Positions 15,770 through 23,678 of a stretch of DNA of 64,000 nt are shown piece by piece. This DNA is from Mesorhizobium sp. NFR06. Its GTDB lineage: Bacteria > Pseudomonadota > Alphaproteobacteria > Rhizobiales > Rhizobiaceae. The stretch spans positions 186,001 through 250,000 of the forward strand of contig NZ_FOVT01000008.1 in the NCBI RefSeq assembly GCF_900115245.1. Direction: 5' to 3'. The translations under genes were made by a program, and so were the position numbers. The first letter of the stretch is position 1, and each line of letters opens with the position of its first letter. Under the pieces are notes generated by a model, which ran no database searches, had not been told where the DNA came from, and saw nothing but the letters and a program-made list of their open reading frames with translations.

Positions 15770-17839
15770 ATGAATCCTCCTCCCAACATCACCGATCCGC
15801 TCGTATTGTTCATGCCGTCGGGCAAGCGCGGCCGGTTCCCCATTGGAACGCCGGTGCTCGATGCCGCGCGCCAGCTTGGCGTCTATGTCGAAAGCGTGTG
15901 CGGTGGCCGCGCCACGTGCGGTCGTTGCCAGATCGAGGTCCAGGAAGGCAATTTCGCCAAGCACAAGATCATCTCGTCCGACGACCACATCTCGCCCAAG
16001 GGCGCCAAGGAAGAGCGCTACGAGCGCGTGCGCGGCCTGCCCGAGCGGCGTCGCCTCTCCTGCTCGGCGCAGATCCTCGGCGACCTCGTCATCGACGTGC
16101 CGCAGGATACGGTCATCAACGCCCAGACCATCCGCAAGGACGCCGATACCAGGATCATCGCCCGCGATACGGCGATCCGCATGTGCTATGTCGAGATCGA
16201 AGAGCCCGACATGCACAAGCCGCTCGGCGATCTCGACCGGCTCAAGATCGCGCTGATGAAGGACTGGGGCTTCAAGAACCTCGAGTTCGACTTCTACCTG
16301 TTGCCGCAGGTGCAAGGCATCCTGCGCAAGGGCAACTGGACCGCGACGGCCGCCATCCACAAGGATGCCGACAGCGACATCGCGCGCGTCATCGCGCTGT
16401 GGCCTGGCCTGAAGAACGAAGCCTACGGCCTTGCCTGCGATATCGGCTCGACCACCATCGCCATGCATCTCGTCTCGCTGCTCTCCGGCCGCGTCGCCGC
16501 GTCCTCGGGCACGTCCAATCCGCAGATCCGCTTCGGCGAGGATCTGATGAGCCGCGTCTCCTATGTGATGATGAACCCGGACGGTCGCGAAGGCATGACG
16601 GTTGCCGTGCGCGAAGCCGTGTCCGGCCTCGTCGACAAGGTCTGCGCGGAAGGCAATGTCCAGCGCAACGACATTCTGGATTCCGTCTTCGTCGGCAATC
16701 CGATCATGCATCATTTGTTCCTCGGCATCGATCCGACCGAACTTGGCGGCGCGCCCTTCGCGCTTGCCGTCTCCGGCGCGGTGCGCATCAAGGCCTCCGA
16801 CATCGGCCTGAAGCTCAACCAGGGTGCGCGCCTCTACATGCTGCCTTGCATCGCCGGCCACGTCGGTGCCGACGCGGCCGCGGTAACGCTGTCGGAAGGC
16901 CCGCATCGCCAGGACGAGATGATGCTGATCGTCGACGTCGGCACCAATGCCGAGATCGTGCTCGGCAACTCGACGCGCGTCGTCGCGGCCTCCTCTCCCA
17001 CGGGGCCGGCCTTCGAGGGCGCGGAAATCTCCGGCGGCCAGCGCGCGGCGCCCGGCGCCATCGAGCGCGTGCGCATCGACCCCGAAACGCTCGAGCCGCG
17101 CTACCGCGTCATCGGCTCGGAGCTGTGGTCGGATCAGCCGGGCTTCGCCGAAAGCGTGCAGGCGACCGGCGTCACCGGCATCTGCGGGTCCGGCATCATC
17201 GAGGTGGTGGCGGAGATGTATCTGGCCGGCATCATTTCGGAAGACGGTGTCGTCGACGGATCGCTCGGCGCGCGCTCGCCGCGCATCGTGCCAAACGGCC
17301 GCACCTTCTCTTATGTGCTGAAGGACGGCGGGCCGAAGATCACCATCACGCAAAACGACGTGCGCGCCATCCAGCTTGCCAAGGCGGCGCTTTATGCCGG
17401 CACCAAGCTGTTGATGGAAAAACAGCACACCGACCATGTCGACCGCATCCACTTCGCCGGCGCGTTCGGCTCCTTCATCGACCCGAAATACGCCATGGTG
17501 CTCGGCCTGATCCCGGATTGCGACCTCGACAAGGTCTCGGCCGTCGGCAACGCCGCCGGCGCCGGCGCGCGCATGGCCCTTCTCAATCGCGGTTACCGCC
17601 GCGAGATCGAGGAGACGGTGAGCAGGATCGAGAAGATCGAGACCGCGCTGGAATCAAAATTCCAGGAGCACTTCGTCTACGCCATGGCGCTGCCGAATAA
17701 GGTCGACCCGTTCCCGAAGCTGGCGGCCGCGGTGAAGCTGCCGCCGCGCAAGGCAATGAGCGAGGACGGCACCGCCGGCGACGCCACCCCGCGCCGGCGC
17801 TCGCGCGAGGAGCGCGCGGCGCGGCGCGGCCGCGATTAG
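15770..17839 (+). CDS. Corrinoid activation/regeneration protein (2Fe-2S ferredoxin plus ASKHA domains)
   Basis: A 689-residue protein. The N-terminal ferredoxin domain has C44, C50, C53 and C98 (CGGRATCGRC and RLSCSAQ), the spacing of a 2Fe-2S plant-type cluster. From about 220 the ASKHA ATPase fold begins (LACDIGSTTIAMHL), with later motifs VDVGTNAEI and ICGSGIIEV, and FAGAFGSF near 560. Such proteins (RACE in acetogens, related to RamA) use ATP and an electron to reduce Co(II) back to Co(I). The C-terminus is strongly basic (PRRRSREERAARRGRD). No clear ribosome-binding site is visible. It serves the corrinoid protein at 7141 and probably any other corrinoid protein in the cell. Confidence 0.93.
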   Translation: MNPPPNITDPLVLFMPSGKRGRFPIGTPVLDAARQLGVYVESVCGGRATCGRCQIEVQEGNFAKHKIISSDDHISPKGAKEERYERVRGLPERRRLSCSAQILGDLVIDVPQDTVINAQTIRKDADTRIIARDTAIRMCYVEIEEPDMHKPLGDLDRLKIALMKDWGFKNLEFDFYLLPQVQGILRKGNWTATAAIHKDADSDIARVIALWPGLKNEAYGLACDIGSTTIAMHLVSLLSGRVAASSGTSNPQIRFGEDLMSRVSYVMMNPDGREGMTVAVREAVSGLVDKVCAEGNVQRNDILDSVFVGNPIMHHLFLGIDPTELGGAPFALAVSGAVRIKASDIGLKLNQGARLYMLPCIAGHVGADAAAVTLSEGPHRQDEMMLIVDVGTNAEIVLGNSTRVVAASSPTGPAFEGAEISGGQRAAPGAIERVRIDPETLEPRYRVIGSELWSDQPGFAESVQATGVTGICGSGIIEVVAEMYLAGIISEDGVVDGSLGARSPRIVPNGRTFSYVLKDGGPKITITQNDVRAIQLAKAALYAGTKLLMEKQHTDHVDRIHFAGAFGSFIDPKYAMVLGLIPDCDLDKVSAVGNAAGAGARMALLNRGYRREIEETVSRIEKIETALESKFQEHFVYAMALPNKVDPFPKLAAAVKLPPRKAMSEDGTAGDATPRRRSREERAARRGRD

Positions 17840-17857
17840 GCTTACCGATTTTCGACC

Positions 17858-18895
17858 TTATTCCGCGGCGCGCGCAGCCGTGACGCCGCTTGCCTTCACG
17901 ATGCCTTTACCGCGTTGCGGGTGCAGCAGCGCGATCAACGGCTTTTCGATGACCAGATAAAGCATTGCCGAGAATGCAAGCGTGCCGACCAGGATAGTCG
18001 CAGGCTGCAACGCCGCCGGCAGCCCGATCCTGAGGACGACACCCGTCGTCAGGACACCGATCACGACATGCCAGAGATAGATCGAATAGGACGCGTCGCC
18101 GAGAAAGCTGGGCAAGGCACTGGGCTTGAATGGCCGCGCCCGCTCGGCAAAAACGGCGCCCGCTACGATCAGCGTGGCCGGGAGCCCCCAACGCAAGGCG
18201 CGAGGCATGTCGACAGCGAACAGCGGGCTGGCCGCAAGCAGAAGAAATCCTGCGACAGCCATCGCCAGCGCCGCTCCGAGCGGTAGCCTGGCGCCCTGGA
18301 ACCACAAGCGCCCCACGACGACGCCGGCCGCAAACTCCAGCACGACGGGATCGGTGAAGGCACGTGCATATCCCGCGGGAAGGACGAAATGCAGCGCCAC
18401 GATGGCAATAAGAGCGCCTGTGAGGAAGCCGAACCGCAAGCGTTCCCCGAGGAACAGGGCCAGGGTGAAAACCAGATAGAACATCATTTCATAGCAAAGC
18501 GTCCAACCTTGTATGACGATCGGATGCAGCGCGTTCTCTTGTAGAACCGGCAGGAAGAACAGCGAGCCCACGAAGTTCTGGACGCTGAAGAAATGGCCGT
18601 AGAAGAACTGCGGCTTGAGCAGGATGCCCGCCGCAGTCAGGAGCGTGACGATCCAGTACAGGGGCACGATCCGGGTGATGCGGCGCCGCATGAAACGCCA
18701 TGGATCGGCGGGCCTGCCAGCCGTCGTCACCCACATGATGAAGCCACTGATCACAAAGAAGACGTCGACACCGGCCGCTCCGACGTCGAACGGGCCGCCG
18801 AATTGCTCGCTGACGTGAAAGCAAACCACCGCGCACGCGGCGAGGCCCCGCAGATATTGAACACTGTGGATGCTCGTCACGATGCTCCGGTCCAA
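17858..18895 (-). CDS. Acyltransferase 3 family membrane protein
   Basis: A 345-residue integral membrane protein with about ten segments. It opens IHSVQYLRGLAACAVVCFH, the typical start of this family with the catalytic His, then VDVFFVISGFIMW. Members O-acylate surface polysaccharides or lipids. It stands alone here and faces convergently the activator gene, 18 bases away. Confidence 0.88.
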   Translation of the reverse strand: MDRSIVTSIHSVQYLRGLAACAVVCFHVSEQFGGPFDVGAAGVDVFFVISGFIMWVTTAGRPADPWRFMRRRITRIVPLYWIVTLLTAAGILLKPQFFYGHFFSVQNFVGSLFFLPVLQENALHPIVIQGWTLCYEMMFYLVFTLALFLGERLRFGFLTGALIAIVALHFVLPAGYARAFTDPVVLEFAAGVVVGRLWFQGARLPLGAALAMAVAGFLLLAASPLFAVDMPRALRWGLPATLIVAGAVFAERARPFKPSALPSFLGDASYSIYLWHVVIGVLTTGVVLRIGLPAALQPATILVGTLAFSAMLYLVIEKPLIALLHPQRGKGIVKASGVTAARAAE

Positions 18896-19189
18896 TTCGC
18901 GCTATGTTGCAGCGCATACAATCGACATCGCATTGCACAATAACAATGCAGCCGCGCGCTACTGTCAACCGCTGATGGCGGTTATGCGGACAGAAACCGG
19001 CATGCCGGCTCCGCTCAATTTGTTTGTATGCAAATGTTTCCGGATCCGCGCGATCCGGAAACCGAAACGCTGTTTTCGTGAAATCGATCCGATACATGCG
19101 TGAGCGATTTAACGGACATCGGATGGCGGCCGAAAGCGACATGCATGAAATCAGACCCTTGGCCGTCGCCGCGCTTCAAGGAGATGAAA

Positions 19190-19375
19190 ATGTCTATGTT
19201 CGATAGCCTCAGTCGCTTCGGTGTGACCATCAGGCAGGCTCATGTCAGGAACAAGGCCATCCATGCCCTGAACAGCCTGCCGGTGCATGTACAGAAGGAT
19301 ATCGGCTGGCCGGCTTCGCCACCGAGCGACCCGCAGGCAGCGCTTCATGCGCTGCTTCTGGGCACGCCGCGCTGA
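19190..19375 (+). CDS. DUF1127 small protein, 61 aa
   Basis: A 61-residue protein from ATG 19190, with AAGGAG upstream. The conserved motif is NSLPVHVQKDIGWP in a helical, basic context, as in the DUF1127/YjiS family. Short alphaproteobacterial members affect RNA turnover and nutrient responses. A longer frame to 19100 lacks family similarity. A related protein lies at 21767. The stop codon overlaps the ATG of the next small frame (TGATG). The roughly 290 bases upstream show no other gene. Confidence 0.85.
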   Translation: MSMFDSLSRFGVTIRQAHVRNKAIHALNSLPVHVQKDIGWPASPPSDPQAALHALLLGTPR

Positions 19376-19485
19376 TGACCTTCGCCGACAAATGCAAGCT
19401 GCTCGGCAAGCGCCGGGGCCGCAACGCGGCCTTGGCCACCGGCGACAACAAAATGCGCGCGACGCTGCTGCCGACGCGGCGCTAG
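19375..19485 (+). CDS. Possible 36-residue basic microprotein coupled to DUF1127 gene
   Basis: The ATG (19375-19377) overlaps the TGA of the DUF1127 gene. The frame runs to TAG 19483-19485 and gives a Lys/Arg-rich peptide (ADKCKLLGKRRGRN, then LLPTRR). Stop-start overlap favours translation. There are no homologues I recognise, and the end of the frame coincides with the edge of a dispersed repeat, so it may be fortuitous. Confidence 0.35.
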   Translation: MTFADKCKLLGKRRGRNAALATGDNKMRATLLPTRR

Positions 19486-19593
19486 AGCAATCCCAGGAAA
19501 AGTACGCAGCGGATAAGCTCGGTCACTCGCCGTAGGTCCCTCCGGAATTGCTCAAACAGAGCTGGCACCATCGGATCACGCCGATGTGCCAGC
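19484..19593. repeat. Degenerate dispersed repeat plus hairpin
   Basis: TAGAGCAATCCCAGGAAAAG opens it and GGAATTGCTC closes the first part, matching the element at 29181-29228. A second hairpin, GCTGGCAC/GTGCCAGC with inner ATCGG/CCGAT, spans 19561-19593. The remaining bases to the esterase start hold nothing else visible. Confidence 0.65.
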
Positions 19594-19682
19594 GTGAATC
19601 CTTGACATTTTTAACCGTGGCACAATCTTCGGAGAGCGGGGGGAATTCTCTTAGTCGGCTCTGTCGGTGTCCGTGTATTCGC

Positions 19683-20645
19683 ATGCCCAGTTTGAAAAGC
19701 CATCTCGTTTCGTTTGTGCTGAGGCACAGCCGCAAGAAGGCGTTTTCCAGTCCTGAGAACCTGCAGCGCTGGATCGCCTATGCCCGCAAGACCGAGGACT
19801 ATCATCCGCCCGCCTTGCTCAAAGCGCGGCTGGACATCACTGAGACCGAAATCGACGGCTTTCCCGTCTATGAAATCGCCGCGAAAGCGGGCGAACGCCG
19901 GCGCATCCTTTACATGCATGGCGGCGCCTTTGTCTTTCAGATCACGTCCTACCATTGGGGGCTCATCGCCGAGATGGCTGAGCGTCTCGGCTTCGGTATC
20001 ACCGTGCCGGTCTATCCGATCGCGCCGGAGCACGATTTCCATGACATGTTCGGCATGGTCGGCGATGTCTACCGGCGCATGCTCGAAGAGACCGGCGCCG
20101 AGGACATCGTCTTCATGGGCGATTCCGCCGGCGGCAACATGGCCGTCGTGCTTACCATGATGGCGGCCGAGGAGGGCCTGCCCTCGCCATCGCGTCATGT
20201 GCTGATCTCGCCCGGCCTCGACATGTCGCTGTCAAATCCGGAAGTGTTCGAGGCGGAACGCAACGATCCCTGGCTCGGCATTCCCGGCGGGCTCGAGGCC
20301 ATCCGGCTCTACAGCGCCGGCTTCGACCGCTCCGACTGGCACATCAGCCCGCTCTACGGCGATCTATCGGTGCTGCCAAAGACCTTGCTGCTCACCGGCT
20401 CGCGCGATCTGCTCAGCCCCGACAATCTGATTTTCGCCGAACGCGCGCGCGCCGCCGGCGTCGAAGTCGACGTGGTCTATGAAGAAGGCATGTTCCACGT
20501 CTGGCCGCTGATCGAGATGCCGGAGGCGCGCCGCGCCCGCGACAGCATCGTCAACTTCCTTACCGTTCCTGCGGCGCGCCAGGCTCGCGCGCGACGCGGG
20601 ACAAAAGCTGCCTTCGCAACCGGTCCCGCGCCGGCGGCCGAATAA
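19683..20645 (+). CDS. Alpha/beta hydrolase, hormone-sensitive-lipase-like esterase
   Basis: From ATG 19683 the product has 320 residues. The oxyanion-hole motif is MHGGAFV and the nucleophile motif GDSAGGN, as in the HSL (acetyl esterase) family. The catalytic Asp is in SRDLLSPD and the His in MFHVWPL. The frame is open for 45 more codons upstream, but that stretch has no family similarity. Members hydrolyse short acyl esters. The C-terminal tail is Ala/Arg-rich. It converges with the LysR gene, 1 base apart. Confidence 0.87.
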   Translation: MPSLKSHLVSFVLRHSRKKAFSSPENLQRWIAYARKTEDYHPPALLKARLDITETEIDGFPVYEIAAKAGERRRILYMHGGAFVFQITSYHWGLIAEMAERLGFGITVPVYPIAPEHDFHDMFGMVGDVYRRMLEETGAEDIVFMGDSAGGNMAVVLTMMAAEEGLPSPSRHVLISPGLDMSLSNPEVFEAERNDPWLGIPGGLEAIRLYSAGFDRSDWHISPLYGDLSVLPKTLLLTGSRDLLSPDNLIFAERARAAGVEVDVVYEEGMFHVWPLIEMPEARRARDSIVNFLTVPAARQARARRGTKAAFATGPAPAAE

Positions 20646-20646
20646 C

Positions 20647-21546
20647 TCAGAACTTGCCGGTTTCGCGGAACAGTTCGAAAGTCGCCCGGATATGGTCGGC
20701 GACGGCCTTCACCGGCGCGCTGGCGTCGGGCGCCACCACCATGGCGAGGTTGTAGGTGCCGATGTCCGGCATGCCGTCCTTGGCGCCCAGCGAGACCATG
20801 TCGTCGCCGAGGAAGGACTTCGGCAGCGGCGCCACGGCAAGGTCGGCCATGATCGCGGCGCGCTGGCCGGCCGTGTGGGCGCTCATATAGGCGATGCGGT
20901 AATTGCGGCCCTCGCGGCCGAGCGCTTCCAGCGCCCCGGCCCGCCAGGCGCAGCCTTCTTCCCACAGCGACACCGGCAGCGGTTCGCGCAGGTGCGCGCA
21001 GCCGCCCTTGGCGCCGGCCCACACGATCGGCTCCGTCAGAAGCACCTCGGCGCCGATCGCGCTGGTCTTGTAGGAATTGGTGAGCAGCGTGAGGTCGAGC
21101 GCGCGATCGTCCATGCGGCGGCGCAGATTGATGCTCTGGTCGATGGTGACGTCGACCGCAATCGAGGGATGCGACTGTGCGAAACGCTTCAGCACGTGAG
21201 GCAGGACACGCTCGCCATAATCATCCGGGGAACCCAGGCGAACCACGCCGACAATGTCGGGGATGATGAATTTCGACACCACCTCGCGGTTGATCGACAA
21301 CAGCCGGCGGGCATAGCCGAGCAGCATTTCGCCGTCCGTGGTCAGCGTCACCGAACGCGCGTCGCGCGCGAAGACCGAGCGGCCGAGGATGTCCTCCAGC
21401 TTCTTGATCTGCATGGACACGGCCGACGGCGTGCGGAACACCGCGTTGGCCGCGGTGGTGAAGCTGCCCGTCTCGGCAATCGCCACGAAGGTGCGCAGCA
21501 CATCGAGATCAAGCAGCGGCAAAGGGTGATTGAGCGGGGCGTTCAT
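20647..21546 (-). CDS. LysR-family transcriptional regulator
   Basis: A 299-residue protein with the LysR N-terminal helix-turn-helix (LRTFVAIAETGSFTTAANAV, then PSAVSMQIKKLE) and a periplasmic-binding-like effector domain. The target is unknown. The 220-base region upstream leads to a small DUF1127 gene in the opposite direction, a plausible divergent target. Confidence 0.92.
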   Translation of the reverse strand: MNAPLNHPLPLLDLDVLRTFVAIAETGSFTTAANAVFRTPSAVSMQIKKLEDILGRSVFARDARSVTLTTDGEMLLGYARRLLSINREVVSKFIIPDIVGVVRLGSPDDYGERVLPHVLKRFAQSHPSIAVDVTIDQSINLRRRMDDRALDLTLLTNSYKTSAIGAEVLLTEPIVWAGAKGGCAHLREPLPVSLWEEGCAWRAGALEALGREGRNYRIAYMSAHTAGQRAAIMADLAVAPLPKSFLGDDMVSLGAKDGMPDIGTYNLAMVVAPDASAPVKAVADHIRATFELFRETGKF

Positions 21547-21766
21547 GGGAGCCTGCCTTCAATTTTTCTGATGCAATCGATCATTCCATTTCGTTTGATT
21601 GAACATCACTCCAGGCGCATAGTCAACCTGACCGATGCAGGATCCTGCCAAAAGCAGCCATTCACGGGCCACGACACAATCCTGCAATCGACATGAAATG
21701 AAGCTGAAACAGACCTGACTTAATACAGTGACGGGCGCCTCCCTGCCCGCGTAGAGGAGAAAGAAA

Positions 21767-21952
21767 ATGTCTATCCTGTCGTCCATTGGTCGGCTTGCGA
21801 CCGAATTCAGCGCGGCCCGCGCCCGCTACCAGACCGAACGCGCCATCCATGCGCTGCCGATCGAACTGCAGAAGGACATCGGCTGGCCGGAAGCCGCCGA
21901 TGCAAAGACCGGCCTGCGTCACGGCGTCGGAAGCTGGGCCGGAGCAAAGTAA
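21767..21952 (+). CDS. DUF1127 small protein, 61 aa
   Basis: A 61-residue paralogue of the protein at 19190, sharing the motif ALPIELQKDIGWPE. GAGGAG lies 7 bases before the ATG. It lies divergent to the LysR gene and is followed by a strong terminator, so it is an independent transcript. Confidence 0.87.
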   Translation: MSILSSIGRLATEFSAARARYQTERAIHALPIELQKDIGWPEAADAKTGLRHGVGSWAGAK

Positions 21953-21973
21953 CCAAGTGTGTATGGAGTTCTG

Positions 21974-22008
21974 AAGGCCTGCCGCGTCAGCTCGGCAGGC
22001 CTTTTTAT
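21974..22008 (+). terminator. Intrinsic terminator after second DUF1127 gene
   Basis: Arms AAGGCCTGCC (21974-21983) and GGCAGGCCTT (21994-22003), then TTTTT. The following stretch to 22273 is AT-richer and holds no gene I can support. Confidence 0.9.
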
Positions 22009-22273
22009 TTGCACTCAAACGACTTTTTTCAGCCATGCGGTCTTTGCATGACGCATATGAAGCATCCGCATAGCGGGTTAATTTGCGAATTAAAGCACTG
22101 TAAACAATAGTAAATTTCAGGCAGGCTGCCCAAAAAAGTCGCAATCCATGTCGCTTTTCATAACAAGCGCTTCGTTTTTGCGATTTAGTTTCTGCTGAAG
22201 CGAGCCTATATCACCGTCAGCCGAAACGAGCTGCCCCACTCCATTAAGCGAAGGCGACCCGTCTGAGCACCAA

Positions 22274-22420
22274 ATGGAGATGATGATGAAGCTCTTTGCC
22301 CGCCTGTTCACCCGCCGCGAAATGAACCTGACGACCGCTTTGGAGCGTCAGCGCCTTGCCAATACCATGCCCGGCCAGACCGGCGCCATGGCTGCTGCGC
22401 GCCTCGGCTTCGTTGCCTGA
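22274..22420 (+). CDS. Possible small protein, 48 aa
   Basis: A short frame with Met-rich start (MEMMMKLFARLFTRRE), a basic N-terminus and an Ala-rich C-terminus. GGAG lies just in front of the internal Met codons, so translation may begin at 22283 or 22286. A terminator follows 28 bases after the stop. The layout resembles that of the DUF1127 genes nearby, but the DUF1127 motif itself is missing. Not recognised. Confidence 0.5.
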   Translation: MEMMMKLFARLFTRREMNLTTALERQRLANTMPGQTGAMAAARLGFVA

Positions 22421-22447
22421 GACAAGTCCAGCACTCAGCTGATTTAG

Positions 22448-22478
22448 ACGCCGCCCGGCACCGCCGCGGCGGCGTTTT
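22448..22478 (+). terminator. Intrinsic terminator
   Basis: Arms ACGCCGCC (22448-22455) and GGCGGCGT (22468-22475), then TTT. It sits just after the small frame at 22274. Confidence 0.75.
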
Positions 22479-22537
22479 CGTCTGCGCCGACCTTCATGGG
22501 CTGGCCGGCGGTGTCCCTTGCTCGCGGACAATTGCCC

Positions 22538-22559
22538 ATTTGCGACCCGTGTCGCAAAT
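22538..22559. promoter_or_regulatory. Perfect palindrome ATTTGCGAC-CCGT-GTCGCAAAT before GlxA-type regulator
   Basis: Nine-base perfect arms with a 4-base spacer, 106 bases upstream of the preferred start of the regulator. Its half-site GTCGCAAA recurs twice between the MttB and corrinoid genes and once upstream of the FAD/GcvT gene at 29360. It is probably an operator for autoregulation. Confidence 0.6.
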
Positions 22560-22664
22560 TTAATCGTCACTTAGCCGCCTACCCGATTGACAGGAATGGT
22601 TTTTCCTGATGTCGCTATGCTGTTCGCGACATCCTGTTCGCGTCATGGCTGCGTGAGGTTTCCC

Positions 22665-23666
22665 GTGAATGCCGTTAAGCATCCGATCAAAAGATCGTTT
22701 GTATTCTTCCTCATTCCCGATTTCACCATGATCGCCTTTGCGACGGCGCTCGATCCGCTGCGTTCGGCAAACCGGATGCTCGGTTACGAGGCTTATCGCT
22801 GGCGGCTGGCCAGCATCGACGGCAAGCCGGTGCGCGCCTCGAACGGCGTCGAATGCGCCGTCAACACCTCGCTCGAGGAAGAGCGCAAGAAGATGGCCGG
22901 GCCGGACAGGCCGAACATGGCGATCGTCTGCAGCGGCATCAATGTCGAGCGCTACCACAACAAGTCGGCCTTCGCCTGGTTGCGCGAGGAATACAACCGC
23001 GGCGTCGCCGTGGGTGGCCTTTGCACCGGCGCGCATATCCTGGCCGCAGCCGGGCTCCTGTCCAACAAGCGTTGCGCTATCCACTGGGAGAACCTGCCGG
23101 GTTTCTCCGAGGCCTTCCCGAAAGCCAACGTCTTTGCCGACCTCTTCGAAGTCGATCAGAACGTCTATACCTGCGCCGGGGGCACCGCCGCGCTCGACAT
23201 GATGCTGAAGCTGATCGGCGACGATTTCGACGAGAGCCTCGTCAATCGCGTCTGCGAGCAGGTGCTGACCGACCGCGTGCGCAGCCCGACCGACCGCCAG
23301 CGCCTGCCGTTGCGCGCCCGCCTCGGCGTGCAGAACTCCAAGGTGCTCACCATCATCGAGCTGATGGAGGCAAACCTTTCCGAGCCGCTGTCGTTGATCG
23401 AGATCGCCGACCATGTCGATCTTTCCCGCCGGCAGATCGAGCGCCTGTTCCGCACGGAGATGGGCCGCTCCCCTGCCCGCTACTATCTGGAGATCCGGCT
23501 CGATCGCGCCCGGCATCTCCTTATCCAGTCGTCGATGCCGGTGGTCGAAGTGGCGGTGGCTTGCGGCTTCGTTTCCGCCTCGCACTTCTCCAAATGCTAT
23601 CGCGAGCTCTACGCCCGCTCGCCGCAGCAGGAGCGCGTCGACCGCAAGCAACTGTTGGCGGCCTGA
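22665..23666 (+). CDS. GlxA-family (GATase1-like plus AraC) transcriptional regulator
   Basis: From GTG 22665 (GAGG upstream) the product has 333 residues, the usual length. The N-terminal DJ-1/PfpI-like domain starts FVFFLIPDFTMIAFATALDP and includes GGLCTGAHILAAAGLL. The C-terminal AraC domain has DLSRRQIERLFRTEMG and VACGFVSASHFSKCYRE as its two helix-turn-helix units. This architecture is that of GbdR, which senses glycine betaine and dimethylglycine in Pseudomonas. In this window, full of demethylation genes, a similar effector is likely. The frame is open upstream to 22587, and ATG 22596 and 22617 are alternatives. Confidence 0.9.
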   Translation: MNAVKHPIKRSFVFFLIPDFTMIAFATALDPLRSANRMLGYEAYRWRLASIDGKPVRASNGVECAVNTSLEEERKKMAGPDRPNMAIVCSGINVERYHNKSAFAWLREEYNRGVAVGGLCTGAHILAAAGLLSNKRCAIHWENLPGFSEAFPKANVFADLFEVDQNVYTCAGGTAALDMMLKLIGDDFDESLVNRVCEQVLTDRVRSPTDRQRLPLRARLGVQNSKVLTIIELMEANLSEPLSLIEIADHVDLSRRQIERLFRTEMGRSPARYYLEIRLDRARHLLIQSSMPVVEVAVACGFVSASHFSKCYRELYARSPQQERVDRKQLLAA

Positions 23667-23678
23667 GGGGTCGAAAAC

